NCBI GenBank assembly: GCA_028293375.1
Contig: JAQGOY010000211.1
Coordinates: forward strand, 1 to 41,598
DNA length: 41,598 nucleotides
From: Verrucomicrobiales bacterium
Lineage (GTDB): Bacteria; Verrucomicrobiota; Verrucomicrobiia; Limisphaerales; JAQGOY01
Direction of reading: 5' to 3'
In this document: in pieces, positions 1 through 8,328 of the stretch
Layout: every line of letters starts with the position of its first letter
How positions within the stretch are numbered: the first letter of the stretch is position 1
Position numbers and translations under genes: made by a program
Notes under the pieces: generated by a model
The model's input: only the letters and a program-made list of their open reading frames with translations
The model's database searches: none
Told to the model about the DNA's origin: nothing

Positions 1-53
1 AGTTTTCATTCACAACTAGTTCCAAATAAGTCACTTACGAAAACTAAAAACAT

Positions 54-94
54 TTCCAACTATTTTGAGGGTAGGACAGCGTACGGGGTATGCC
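54..94 (+). repeat. Outer core repeat, left copy (module A)
   Basis: This 41-nt block, containing GGGTAGGACAGCGTACGGGG, recurs inverted at 37487-37527 with one mismatch in 41 by my reading. Weaker similarity extends out to base 1 (both copies begin AGTTTT[T]CATTC). It lies about 75 nt upstream of the helix-turn-helix gene, so it could be a promoter or leader element or the end of a mobile unit. I cannot tell which. It marks the outer limit of the left repeat mosaic. Confidence 0.85.
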
Positions 95-169
95 CTCTGC
101 TAAAGTGCACTCGAAAGATAAAACAAAAACTAATTGAAAATCTAAAAATAACCTAAAACCACTTGAATT

Positions 170-868
170 ATGCAACGAGAAACCATCAACCAAATCCTGG
201 ACCTCCGCTTCGCCAACAAGACTTACGAAGAAATCGCCGCCACCGTGGGATATGCACCCCGTACCGTAGGCCGTGTCCTTGGCAAACACCGAGCCGATCT
301 CGCTCTGAGGCATTCCCAATGGCTAGAACTGAACAACGAGAAACTCCAAAACGATCTCCGAAGCCAGTCGACCCATCGCGCCACCGTCCTGCATCAGCTA
401 CCCGAGGAACTGAGCACCCGTAAATTTTCCGATATTCCAACCGATAAACTCATGAGAATGATAGAGCAGGGTGAACGGGCCGAACGCGAAACCGAAAACC
501 GACTGACAAAGCTCATCCATCGCGGAAACCAATCCATCGATGACTACGTGCCCGAAGTCGACGAACCCTCGTCCATCCCGTCCCTTCCATCGCGAAGCAA
601 CACTCCATCCCTTCCCAAACCGATCCCAACACCAGTTCCCGTGCCGGCTCTCACCGTGTTGCAAGCGGCATCACCAGCTCCGGAACAAGATCCAGCAGCT
701 AATGCTGAACGAATAGAGCCTGAAGATTATATTCCAGAAGATTGGACTGCCGAAGAAGAAGCAATATACCAGCAGGTCGTGTTGGAAGAAGAAAAACGGC
801 TCGCACAGCGACCAAAAAATCCCAACCCATGCTCAACTGGAGCGACGCCCCAAAAGAAGGCCGCGTAA
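170..868 (+). CDS. Helix-turn-helix DNA-binding protein of unknown role
   Basis: The 232-residue protein starts with a probable helix-turn-helix at about residues 4-40 (TYEEIAATVGYAPRTVGRVL), like the HTH of resolvase or terminase-small-subunit type proteins. A charged helical middle follows (about 45-125), then a Pro/Ser-rich low-complexity linker (about 130-175) and an acidic C-terminus. No catalytic domain is visible. There is no strong ribosome binding site ahead of ATG 170. It is the only convincing gene between the left outer repeat and the repeat mosaic that begins two bases after its stop codon. It may therefore belong to the repeat family or bind its iterons, but that is inference. 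It is not a recognisable transposase. Confidence 0.7.
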   Translation: MQRETINQILDLRFANKTYEEIAATVGYAPRTVGRVLGKHRADLALRHSQWLELNNEKLQNDLRSQSTHRATVLHQLPEELSTRKFSDIPTDKLMRMIEQGERAERETENRLTKLIHRGNQSIDDYVPEVDEPSSIPSLPSRSNTPSLPKPIPTPVPVPALTVLQAASPAPEQDPAANAERIEPEDYIPEDWTAEEEAIYQQVVLEEEKRLAQRPKNPNPCSTGATPQKKAA

Positions 869-870
869 AC

Positions 871-911
871 AAAATGTCCTAAACCTGTCCTTAAAATGTC
901 CTTTTTGAAAA
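871..911 (+). repeat. TGTCCT iteron block (module B), copy 1
   Basis: Three TGTCCT-like hexamers are spaced about 11 nt apart (TGTCCTaaacc, TGTCCttaaaa, TGTCCttttt), ending in a T-run. Near-identical blocks occur at 1467-1507 and, inverted, at 36499-36536. Confidence 0.75.
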
Positions 912-974
912 AGGCGATGCCGACACAAACCAAAGTGGAATGGACGCCACCCAGAAACCATTTCCTCTGTGCAT

Positions 975-1240
975 TCATGGAAGTCGAACCTCGACCCGAA
1001 ATAAAATTGAAAACTCTTCCCCCTTGTCCTCGCTAAAAACCAGGAGATAATCCAGGGTGCAAAAAGAAATTAATCCATATGAGTGGTACAAGAAAAACCA
1101 AGGAAAAGGAAACGGTGAACTAGATCTCGGCACAGCCAACCCGCGAGCGTCGTAAAAATCCGTAGGATACGAGGTCACGAGAATCTGATCAAAAAAATCA
1201 AACGACCCGTGAATGATGAACACAAAAATACAAAGCACAA
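975..1240 (+). repeat. Long repeat module C, full copy
   Basis: This block starts with GAAGTCGAACCTCGACCCG and runs through an A-rich centre to GAACACAAAAA. A full inverted counterpart lies at 36240-36495 with scattered mismatches. Partial inverted copies lie at about 36770-36860 (distal half) and 37160-37257 (proximal half). No open frame is shared across all copies. Confidence 0.75.
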
Positions 1241-1302
1241 AATCCCTTTCCCACCTCCATGCCCATCAGAGTGTACACTCAACGATGGACACCACCCAAA
1301 AA

Positions 1303-1392
1303 ATGTCACCTTCAGTCAGATGTGACAACCGCATTCCCCTAGGGAAATGTCACTTTCTTGTCACTGTTTTAGTGGATTTCAAAACAGGACAC
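1303..1392 (+). repeat. TGTCAC hairpin module D, copy 1
   Basis: TGTCACCT, an 8-nt loop and ATGTGACA form a hairpin with one mismatch, followed by a second degenerate TGTCACT hairpin. The same two-hairpin layout recurs at 1592-1682 and, inverted, at 36918-37002. Confidence 0.7.
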
Positions 1393-1466
1393 CCATCGAC
1401 GTCGGAAGATCGGCCGGCCGAAGAATGGAGGTCGAACCTCGACCCGAAATCACGTGTTTCCAAACG

Positions 1467-1507
1467 AAAATGTCCTAATCCTGTCCTTAAAATGTCCTTT
1501 TTGAAAA
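1467..1507 (+). repeat. TGTCCT iteron block (module B), copy 2
   Basis: Reads TGTCCTaatcc, TGTCCTtaaaa, TGTCCTttttg, with an 11-nt period. It is followed by a block (about 1508-1590) that also follows copy 1 and again ends in GTCGAACCTCGAC. Confidence 0.75.
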
Positions 1508-1591
1508 ATCTAAACGGACACAAACCAAACCCGAAAGAGCACCACCGAGAAACTTTTCCCCGTATTCATTCACGGAAGTCGAACCTCGACC

Positions 1592-1682
1592 TGTCACCTG
1601 CCGTTAGGGGTGACAACCCGGTCCTCCTGGGAAACTGGCACTTTCTTGTCACTTTATTAGTGACATTTCAAAAGAGGACACG
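1592..1682 (+). repeat. TGTCAC hairpin module D, copy 2
   Basis: The first hairpin is TGTCACCT/GGGTGACA, with a closing T-G wobble. The second, at 1647-1665, is TGTCACT-ttatt-AGTGACA, a perfect 7-bp stem. It ends about 50 nt before the cytochrome/PHM gene. Confidence 0.7.
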
Positions 1683-1735
1683 AATCTCTGTCGTGGTTAC
1701 TCTAGCCTCATGAAATCCTTTCAAACCAACTCCTT

Positions 1736-3433
1736 ATGCCGAAAGCGCAATGGCACATCCCTAAACGGTTCCAATTGATGGCGATCACGATCCTGTGCCT
1801 CTCGACCAGTGGCTCCAGTGCAGCCACTTTCACTCGGGACATTGCTCCCGTTCTATATAAGCGTTGTTCACCATGCCATCATGATCGCCAATCTGCTCCG
1901 TTTAGTCTGGTGACCTATTCCGACGTCATCAAGCATGCCAAACAGATTGCGGAAGCCGTTAACAGTGGCTTGATGCCTCCTTGGTTGCCCGATCCAAATC
2001 CTTCCGGCTTCCTCAATGATAGAAGTCTTTCTGCATCCGAAAAAGCCTTGATCTTGAGTTGGATTTCGGAAGGCACGCCGGAGGGCGATCCAGCAATCCT
2101 GCCAAAAGCTCCTCAATGGCCTCAAGGTTGGTTGCTTGGAAAACCGGACCTGGTTTTGACCATGCCGAAACCATTTCTCCTTGGCCCCGACGGGGGTGAT
2201 GTTTATCGCAACTTTGTCATTCCTTCCGGTCTTTCCTCGAACGTCAACATTCGAGCTGTCGAATTCCATGCAGGCAACCCCAAAGTTATGCACCACTCTT
2301 TCATTAAGGTTGACGAGACTCATAAGTCGGCAATTCTTGAGTCCATGGGAAATGGGGTTGGCTTCGAAGGAATGAACAGCGGAGCAAAAATGCCCACCGG
2401 TCAATTCTTGACGTGGCAGCCGGGCAAGCTACCCGTTTCGACGGGTCCCGTGTGGACTCTCTCAAAGAATAGCGATTTGGTTTTTGAGACTCATATGCAC
2501 AGGTCTGGTAAACCAGAAACTGTTTCCTCTTCCATCGGGCTCTATTTTACCCAGAAAAGCGCCTCTACAAATTTTGTGAAGATACTTCTGGGCTCATTGG
2601 CGTTGAATATTCTCGCTGGTGATACCAATTACGTTGTTGAGGACAGTTTTGTATTGCCCACCGATTGTGATGTCTCCTCCGTGCTTCCTCACGCCCACTA
2701 TCTCTGCACAGAAATGAAGGCTTGGGCCGAACTACCAACTGGGACCGCCAAACAGATTCTTATTATCAGGCATTGGGATTTTAATTGGCAGGGAGATTAC
2801 CAGTACGCTGCCCCAATCCCACTTCCAAAGGGAACAAAATTAAAAATACGCTATACTTACGATAATTCCACCAACAATCTTAAAAATCCAAACAACCCAC
2901 CGAAAAACGTCTACTACGGAACCCAGTCCAGCGACGAAATGTGCGAGTTCTGGATCCAATTGGTTGTTCGGGATGGCGCACACCGAATTGCGATTGAAAC
3001 CGCTTTCCAGCAGAAATCGAAGGATCTGTTGGAAAAATCCATACTCTCAAAGCTAACCCGCAACCCCGGGGATAGTCAGTCGCTTTCGGACTTGGGATTG
3101 TTAAGAATTGGTGACGGCAAATATGCGGAGGCGGAAAAATTATTTCAAAGGGCCATTCAGGCAAATCCTGACGATGACACTAGTCATTATCGATTGGGAT
3201 TGGTCTATCGCATCACCAACAGATTTTCCGACTCGGATGCTGAACTTCTTCGCGCCGTCTCCCTGAATCCACGGAATGCACCCGCTTGGGGAAACCTGGG
3301 CTACGTCAAGGCCGGACTCGGCGACGCTGAGGGCGCAAAGACTGCCTTCCGACAAGCGCTGGATATCGATCCGACCGATGTTTATGCGAAGGCTGCGCTT
3401 AAAGAACTGGAGGCGTTGCCCAAAAAACCATAA
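1736..3433 (+). CDS. Cytochrome c / PHM-type copper monooxygenase-like / TPR protein
   Basis: Exported 565-residue protein with an N-terminal hydrophobic segment at about 14-30. One c-type haem site is seen (C44-S-P-C47-H48). The middle carries the two-copper layout of the ascorbate-dependent type II copper monooxygenases (peptidylglycine alpha-hydroxylating monooxygenase, PHM): HH at 186-187, HMH at 253-255, HAH at 319-321 and the Met of SSDEMCEF at 402. About three TPR repeats fill residues 440-560. A redox role in the periplasm or outside the cell is likely, with haem as possible electron relay to the copper site. The substrate is unknown. It converges on the minus-strand redox operon, whose last gene ends about 60 bp away. 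Confidence 0.85.
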   Translation: MPKAQWHIPKRFQLMAITILCLSTSGSSAATFTRDIAPVLYKRCSPCHHDRQSAPFSLVTYSDVIKHAKQIAEAVNSGLMPPWLPDPNPSGFLNDRSLSASEKALILSWISEGTPEGDPAILPKAPQWPQGWLLGKPDLVLTMPKPFLLGPDGGDVYRNFVIPSGLSSNVNIRAVEFHAGNPKVMHHSFIKVDETHKSAILESMGNGVGFEGMNSGAKMPTGQFLTWQPGKLPVSTGPVWTLSKNSDLVFETHMHRSGKPETVSSSIGLYFTQKSASTNFVKILLGSLALNILAGDTNYVVEDSFVLPTDCDVSSVLPHAHYLCTEMKAWAELPTGTAKQILIIRHWDFNWQGDYQYAAPIPLPKGTKLKIRYTYDNSTNNLKNPNNPPKNVYYGTQSSDEMCEFWIQLVVRDGAHRIAIETAFQQKSKDLLEKSILSKLTRNPGDSQSLSDLGLLRIGDGKYAEAEKLFQRAIQANPDDDTSHYRLGLVYRITNRFSDSDAELLRAVSLNPRNAPAWGNLGYVKAGLGDAEGAKTAFRQALDIDPTDVYAKAALKELEALPKKP

Positions 3434-3495
3434 ATCATTTGTTTTACCTTTTATAAACCTCGCTGTCCTGGCTCGCGAAGGCCGCGTGTCCTGGC

Positions 3496-4251
3496 TCAGC
3501 CGTAATTCGCCAGTTCAATCACCACCGCATAAAAACCGATGGAAGAGATTTTCTGGACCCAGACACTTTGCATCCCACCTGTTCCACCAAGGTCTGTTTG
3601 GTCCATGGCTCCTTCTTCTGTGAACGAGAAAGCAATCTTTGTCCACCCATCGGAAAGTTTCTGGCGGAACTGCACGTGATAGGTTGCATTCTCGATCGAC
3701 TGAAAGGTGAGCTTTATCCTCGGCCCGAGCGATGTAGTTACTGGAACAATGTCGACCGTGTACCCCAATCCGGGGATTTGAATCGTCAATGTATCCTGCA
3801 GGTCGTACGAAAGCGGATATTGTGGAAGCGGACGCGGCGCAGGTCCGCCAATATTTTTCCCATCGATCGCATACTTCGATCCATGGCAGAAGCAAAAACT
3901 AAAGGCCAAATCCGTGCTGAAGGATTCCACCACGCAATTCTGGTGCTGGCATTGAGTGGTCATCGCATAAAAGTTTTTTCCAGCGCCACGGTTAATCATT
4001 ATCGGATAATAAGGCCCATTGGGTGTGTTGCCGTTCAGGGGATTGATGGCCAGTCGAAGCGACCCGTTTTCATTCAGCAGCACCGGGAATTCGCTTAACT
4101 TTACTTTGATTTGGCCCGTGGTATTTACGGCATTCAGAGCGGGTTGCGCTTCCAGGTCGCAAACGGACTTTAGGTTCCCCAGAATCGAAACTGCACCGCC
4201 AATGGTAAGTGTTCTCACAAATTGGCGTCGATTGGTTGGGAGTGCGTGCAT
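3496..4251 (-). CDS. Rieske [2Fe-2S] protein with Tat signal
   Basis: I place the start at ATG 4251 (MHALPTNRRQF), 5 bp after the upstream stop, because the longer frame overlaps that gene. A twin-arginine signal (NRRQFVRTLTIGGAVSIL) implies export as a folded cofactor protein. The cluster-binding motifs are C-Q-H-x2-C and C-F-C-H-G-S, which match the cytochrome bc1-type Rieske pattern including the two extra cysteines that form the disulfide in high-potential Rieske proteins. The C-terminal about 70 residues (YHVQFRQKLSDGWTKI...GFYAVVIE) resemble the module found at the end of several neighbours. No cytochrome b gene is present, so it is not part of a bc1 operon here. It is the last gene of the minus-strand operon. 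Confidence 0.88.
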   Translation of the reverse strand: MHALPTNRRQFVRTLTIGGAVSILGNLKSVCDLEAQPALNAVNTTGQIKVKLSEFPVLLNENGSLRLAINPLNGNTPNGPYYPIMINRGAGKNFYAMTTQCQHQNCVVESFSTDLAFSFCFCHGSKYAIDGKNIGGPAPRPLPQYPLSYDLQDTLTIQIPGLGYTVDIVPVTTSLGPRIKLTFQSIENATYHVQFRQKLSDGWTKIAFSFTEEGAMDQTDLGGTGGMQSVWVQKISSIGFYAVVIELANYG

Positions 4252-4256
4252 TGGGT

Positions 4257-5141
4257 TTACGGTGTCTTGACTCGAAAATAACGTTGGTTCGAGGATATGC
4301 TGTTCGTGATTCGGATCGTCTTGGGAGATGCTTGCGCCGGGAAGTTGGTTAATGTCGTCCAATTGTTCGGCCCGAGGGTGTCACTAAATTCCACCGCATA
4401 AACCTGGTTCGATTGCGCAATGAACTTAAAGATTAACGAGCCTCCGGTCGCGATCGCGCCGAAAAGGGTTGTCGCTGTTGCCGCCACCGGCGCAGGCAAA
4501 GTGTATTCAACGGTCAATACCGGCGTATTGTCGAAGTCTTCGCGGGACCCCACTTGCTTTCCTGTCCCTATCAGGTCATCCGTTGCCAGCAGGATCCAAC
4601 CAAAATTCTTCGCCGGTTCGCTTAGCCATGATTGCACATCCGAAATCATCCCTTTCGATGCAAACGTCCGCTCGTCGATAAATGCCGTGGCGCTTGGCTG
4701 AGAAACGAAATCATTTCCCCGCTGACAACCCCCTTCCGACCACGGAATAGTGGCAAAACGATTGTTCCACGTGCTTTCAAACTCATCCCATTCGACCAGC
4801 ATGCGGTTAAGATCAAAATAGGATTCCTCGGTGTTCGATCGCGTAACAATGATGGTCAAGGTAACGTTCGTAATAATTGCGTTTGTGGGCAACTGGGTTA
4901 AATCGAATTTCATCAGGACTCTGTTCTGCGGCGGGCCAAAATCCTTGGCGATTCCCACTAGCAGGGGAGAGTTCCCGCCGAAGTTCATGTCCGGCGCGGA
5001 ATCACGCATGAAAGTATCGGCCACCGGGGTAAGGTTTGTCGTGGCTCCTCGCGCTTGCGATCCCATTGCCGCAAACGCACAAATGATCGCTATGCAAATT
5101 TGAAACCATGTTCCCACCGTTTCTTTTCCTTCCATTGGCAT
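4257..5141 (-). CDS. Secreted DNRLRE-domain protein
   Basis: Start placed at ATG 5141 (MPMEGKETVG), which has a good GAGGAAG ribosome binding site; the longer frame in the track overlaps the upstream gene. A signal peptide (about 10-32) precedes a DNRLRE-type beta-sandwich: ADTFMRDSAPDMNFGG, then VLMKFDLTQLP, then a late FDNTPVLTVEYT strand. Such domains are found in extracellular and carbohydrate-binding proteins. The last about 60 residues form the 'VEFSDTLGPNNW...RYFRVKTP' module shared with neighbours. It lies in the middle of the tight redox operon and probably acts as a structural or adhesive partner. No catalytic residues are recognised. Confidence 0.8.
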   Translation of the reverse strand: MPMEGKETVGTWFQICIAIICAFAAMGSQARGATTNLTPVADTFMRDSAPDMNFGGNSPLLVGIAKDFGPPQNRVLMKFDLTQLPTNAIITNVTLTIIVTRSNTEESYFDLNRMLVEWDEFESTWNNRFATIPWSEGGCQRGNDFVSQPSATAFIDERTFASKGMISDVQSWLSEPAKNFGWILLATDDLIGTGKQVGSREDFDNTPVLTVEYTLPAPVAATATTLFGAIATGGSLIFKFIAQSNQVYAVEFSDTLGPNNWTTLTNFPAQASPKTIRITNSISSNQRYFRVKTP

Positions 5142-5166
5142 CTGCTTCCTCGTTCCCAAGCGTGAC

Positions 5167-6024
5167 CTACGGCCCAATCCATACGCGGTGGAAGCTTTGT
5201 TGGTTGGTGCCATTGGGGTCGATCACAATGAACGAATTGGTCGTCGCATTGTTTGTCATAAACATGGAAATCCAGTTGGAGGCCATCAGATCGGTCGCTC
5301 CCTGAATGGTATAATTTTGATTCGATGCCCCCGTCAGCCTCATCGAGAACTGATTCGTCCGCCAGACTGGTTCGGTCAAGACAGGCTTCGGATTAATGGT
5401 GATTGTAAAAACTTTGTTCGTGCTTCCAGAATCCGCACCGGTCACTTTCACCTTGATCGTGTAAAGATCGTTCACCGCGGGAGTGCCGGAAATCACCCCT
5501 GCCGCTGAGATCCCCAATCCCTGCGGCAAACCTGGTGAATCCGATGCGAGTTGCCAGGTATAAGGCGACTTTCCGCCACTGGCTCCGAGCTGAGCGCTAT
5601 ACCCCACGCCAACGTTTCCTTTAGGCAATGCACTGTTGGTAATCTGTACCGGGTTTGCCGCAGGATAAACCGTCCAGTCCAGGCGGATAGCCTCGCCCGC
5701 GAGGCTCACACTTGCAGGCGTCAGGCAGGCATAACCACGTTTTGTTAAGTCTGCGCAACTTACCGTAATCCGGTAATTCCCATCTGTGTCGGCGTCCACG
5801 TCGTAATAGCCATCGATATCGGTTGGACCCCTTGTACTCAGTGTGTCTCCCACGTAATCATCTCCAATGACATTGATCCCCACTATAGGATTTCCCTGCG
5901 CGTCCCGGACGTAGCCGGAAACCTGCTGAGAACCGCTCGAGGCGCGTGCGCTCTCCTGGCATGGAAATAAACCGGCCACTGCCAGTGTCAGCAGGATGAA
6001 TGTCGAATTTTTGTATTTTGGCAC
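5167..6024 (-). CDS. Secreted carboxypeptidase-regulatory-like / putative Ig protein
   Basis: A signal peptide (residues about 6-29) is followed by a carboxypeptidase-regulatory-like domain (VSGYVRDAQGNPIVGINVIG, then a DIDGYYDVD turn). Next comes a putative-Ig (He_PIG-like) domain around residues 130-210, with LPQGLGISAAGVISGTP as its hallmark. It ends with the shared C-terminal module (IQGATDLMASNW...FHRVWIGP). It is 25 bp from the DNRLRE gene and 26 bp from the DUF1573-cytochrome gene, so almost certainly co-transcribed. It is a binding or structural surface protein with no visible active site. Confidence 0.8.
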   Translation of the reverse strand: MPKYKNSTFILLTLAVAGLFPCQESARASSGSQQVSGYVRDAQGNPIVGINVIGDDYVGDTLSTRGPTDIDGYYDVDADTDGNYRITVSCADLTKRGYACLTPASVSLAGEAIRLDWTVYPAANPVQITNSALPKGNVGVGYSAQLGASGGKSPYTWQLASDSPGLPQGLGISAAGVISGTPAVNDLYTIKVKVTGADSGSTNKVFTITINPKPVLTEPVWRTNQFSMRLTGASNQNYTIQGATDLMASNWISMFMTNNATTNSFIVIDPNGTNQQSFHRVWIGP

Positions 6025-6050
6025 TACTTGAAAAGGTTGAATGTTTAGGA

Positions 6051-6830
6051 CTATTTTTTTGGCGGGGGATATCTTTTTACGAGGTAATCCACGAGTGATT
6101 CAATTTGGTTTGTTTCCAGGATGCCGCCCTCCATTTTGCCAAAAGCTGGCATGAGTGACCCCTCCTTCCCATGTACAATGTTAGTTCTCCAAAAATCGGC
6201 GCCCGTCTCATGGTTTAGCTTTGCCAGGTCCGGCACCATTTCCGCTCTGTGTTCGGAAATATGGCATATGCCGCATGCTTTCTCGAAAAGCATTTCGCCC
6301 TGCATCCGCGCTGTAGGCAGCGAGTGACACGCTGCGCAGTTGCCGTGGAAAACCGCCTGTCGATCCACCTTCGCTGCCATCATGTCCTGCTGTCGAACGG
6401 ATACATTAAAGGGCGCAGGCGAAACGGGTATCTTCACGCGAACCCTCAATAGTTGATCTCCATGTGATGTATGGACCACGATTGTCTTTGTCACCAATCC
6501 GAATTTTCCCAGAGTGTTCATTCGCACTTTTAAGAAGCCTCCTTCACCGGGCTTGATGTTCCAGGGCAGCTTCGATGTGGCTTCAGCAAGGGTGCATTCA
6601 CAGGATGTTTCCGTAGAAACAAGCGTGGCCTCCGTGGCAGAAGCGTTGGTCACTGAGAAAGTGAAATAGACAAGGTTGGTCATTGCCGGGAGATCGACCG
6701 AGATTTCACTCGCATCCCAAACCAAAGGGTTTTTCTCAGTCACCTTCGCCCCTGTGGCCACTTCCCCCTGCGCCACGAAAGCAAAAACCAAAGTAATCCA
6801 CAAAATGTAAATCAATCTCATCATATTCAA
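6051..6830 (-). CDS. DUF1573 domain fused to cytochrome c
   Basis: The 259-residue exported protein has a signal peptide (about 1-22). A DUF1573-type beta domain follows at about 35-135, with the typical SCECTLAE and TLGKFGLVTKTI strands. A cytochrome c region has two CxxCH motifs only 16 residues apart (CAACH at 165-169, CGICH at 186-190) and a likely Met ligand in SLMPAFG (M227). Two such close motifs would be a compact dihaem, or one may be non-functional. Its ATG overlaps the stop of the upstream multicopper oxidase (ATGA), which points to translational coupling and to electron transfer with that enzyme. Confidence 0.85.
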   Translation of the reverse strand: MNMMRLIYILWITLVFAFVAQGEVATGAKVTEKNPLVWDASEISVDLPAMTNLVYFTFSVTNASATEATLVSTETSCECTLAEATSKLPWNIKPGEGGFLKVRMNTLGKFGLVTKTIVVHTSHGDQLLRVRVKIPVSPAPFNVSVRQQDMMAAKVDRQAVFHGNCAACHSLPTARMQGEMLFEKACGICHISEHRAEMVPDLAKLNHETGADFWRTNIVHGKEGSLMPAFGKMEGGILETNQIESLVDYLVKRYPPPKK

Positions 6831-8323
6831 GCAACAATCTCGTAATTAGCCATCATCCCGAGGTCTTCATGCTCCAGGTTGTGGCAATGAAACAAATACT
6901 TGCCCGTGTAGCCCTTAAATCGTGCAGCCACCGTGATCTGTCCGTTTGGAGGCGCCAGGAGCGTGTCTTTCCAACCGTGCACAGATGGGTCCTGCGCTAT
7001 CCCGTTTAATTCCAATACCTGGAACTGGATCAAATGAATGTGAACTGGATGCCGATGATTCGTTGGATTTAGAAAACGCCATTTTTCCACGGTCCCTTCT
7101 TTTACTTGCGCCAGAGGTGCATTGTTCACGTCGAATGTTTGACCGTTGATGGTCCACACGGTCCCATCCGCCGACGTTTGTCGGTTTAATGTGAAATCGC
7201 GAGCGACCGTGCTCGCTGAAATGGGAAGGTCTTCCCACGAAGATAAGCAATCCGGCAACACCGAATCATCAGGCGCACCCGCCACCACATCGAATCGCAT
7301 GACGCTCGCCAGAGCCCCGGTCGCAGTGGTGTCGTTTTTTAAAATGATCTGCGTCCCCGGCGCATACGCACCAAAATCGATCACTACATCGGCGCGCTGG
7401 AATGGCGCCAGTTCCAGTGTTGTCTTTTCTGCGGGTTTCGGGAGCAGCCCCCCATCCGTCGCTATTTGAGTCAGAGCCACTCCGTTGCTCAGTTTCAATC
7501 CATATAATCTCGCATTCGACGCATTGATAATTCTGAATCGGTACTTTCGTCGGGATACCTTGAAATAGGGCTGCACTACGCCATTTACGAGGATTGTGTC
7601 CCCCAGCACTCCTGTTTCCTTCGTGCTGCTGTCCAGCATGTAATGAAACGATCCATCCGCATTGAATATGCGATCCTGAATCATCAATGGCACATCATAC
7701 TCCCCTGTTGGCAGTCCAAGGCTATGCTCATCAGGATCGTCGATCAAATAGGTGCCGGCCAAACCATAGTAAACATGCAGGCCTGTTTGGCCGTGCGAGT
7801 GATCATGGTAAAGCAATGTCGCGCCCCGTTGTTGATTCGGGTAGTGATAATCTCGAAAAGCCCCAGGACTTATCGCCTCGCGGGGATGTCCATCATCCTG
7901 GGGCGCCACATGCGCGCCATGTAGATGCACTGCGGGATACATCATGGACATTTCTGTAGTTTCGTCCTGGTGCGTGTCCGGTAGCCTGCTGACGTGGCGT
8001 ATCACCACAGATTTCCCCTTTGTTGCCTTGATTGTTGGGCCGGGGTAGATACCGTCAAATCCCCAGACCACAGTCATCGGCAGGTCCCGATGCACCTTGG
8101 TTAGACCCGCGCGCATCGTCATCGTATAATGTTGTGTTTTTCCGCGCATCACTGGCGTGAGCACAGGTGGAATACGGAGCGCATCCACGAAAGGAGAGAG
8201 AACCGGGCTCGTGCCGGAAGGATCCATGTCCATGGCCATTTGTCCGAACAGCCGCTCCGGCATCGCGCAAAAAGCAGCCAGGCTCAGCGCGCTGTTACGA
8301 AGCATGTGACGACGATTAAGCAT
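6827..8323 (-). CDS. Multicopper oxidase (CotA/bilirubin oxidase-like), Tat-exported
   Basis: Start placed at ATG 8323 (MLNRRHMLRNSALSL), 5 bp after the preceding stop; the 24 extra residues in the track overlap that gene. NRRHMLRNSALSLAAF is a Tat-type signal. All four copper motifs of three-domain multicopper oxidases are present: HLHG, HDHSHG, HPVHIHL and HCHNLEHEDLGMM, the last supplying the type 1 Cys, His and a Met axial ligand. Family members couple one-electron oxidation of phenols, metals or bilirubin-type substrates to four-electron reduction of O2. The next gene downstream is a cytochrome c and the one upstream a cupredoxin, so these may be donor or acceptor partners. Confidence 0.93.
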   Translation of the reverse strand: MLNRRHMLRNSALSLAAFCAMPERLFGQMAMDMDPSGTSPVLSPFVDALRIPPVLTPVMRGKTQHYTMTMRAGLTKVHRDLPMTVVWGFDGIYPGPTIKATKGKSVVIRHVSRLPDTHQDETTEMSMMYPAVHLHGAHVAPQDDGHPREAISPGAFRDYHYPNQQRGATLLYHDHSHGQTGLHVYYGLAGTYLIDDPDEHSLGLPTGEYDVPLMIQDRIFNADGSFHYMLDSSTKETGVLGDTILVNGVVQPYFKVSRRKYRFRIINASNARLYGLKLSNGVALTQIATDGGLLPKPAEKTTLELAPFQRADVVIDFGAYAPGTQIILKNDTTATGALASVMRFDVVAGAPDDSVLPDCLSSWEDLPISASTVARDFTLNRQTSADGTVWTINGQTFDVNNAPLAQVKEGTVEKWRFLNPTNHRHPVHIHLIQFQVLELNGIAQDPSVHGWKDTLLAPPNGQITVAARFKGYTGKYLFHCHNLEHEDLGMMANYEIVA

Positions 8324-8328
8324 AAAAG

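Larger units (their letters stand above)
871..1690 (+). repeat. Left mosaic of dispersed repeat modules
   Basis: This 820-base stretch has no convincing gene. It is built from modules that recur inside the window. A TGTCCT iteron block (871-911, 1467-1507) is followed each time by a block ending in GTCGAACCTCGAC (to about 997 and about 1590). A longer block at 975-1240 recurs inverted at 36240-36495. Two TGTCAC hairpin blocks lie at 1303-1392 and 1592-1682. The open frame at 1213-1713 is spread over these modules, so I treat it as fortuitous or relic coding. Confidence 0.8.

Noticed and set aside
871-1690. CRISPR array
   Set aside because: Repeats are irregular in spacing and length, and no cas genes are present.
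1213-1713. 166-residue ORF across the left mosaic
   Set aside because: It is pieced together from repeat modules whose other copies do not keep the whole frame, and it lacks a domain or convincing start.
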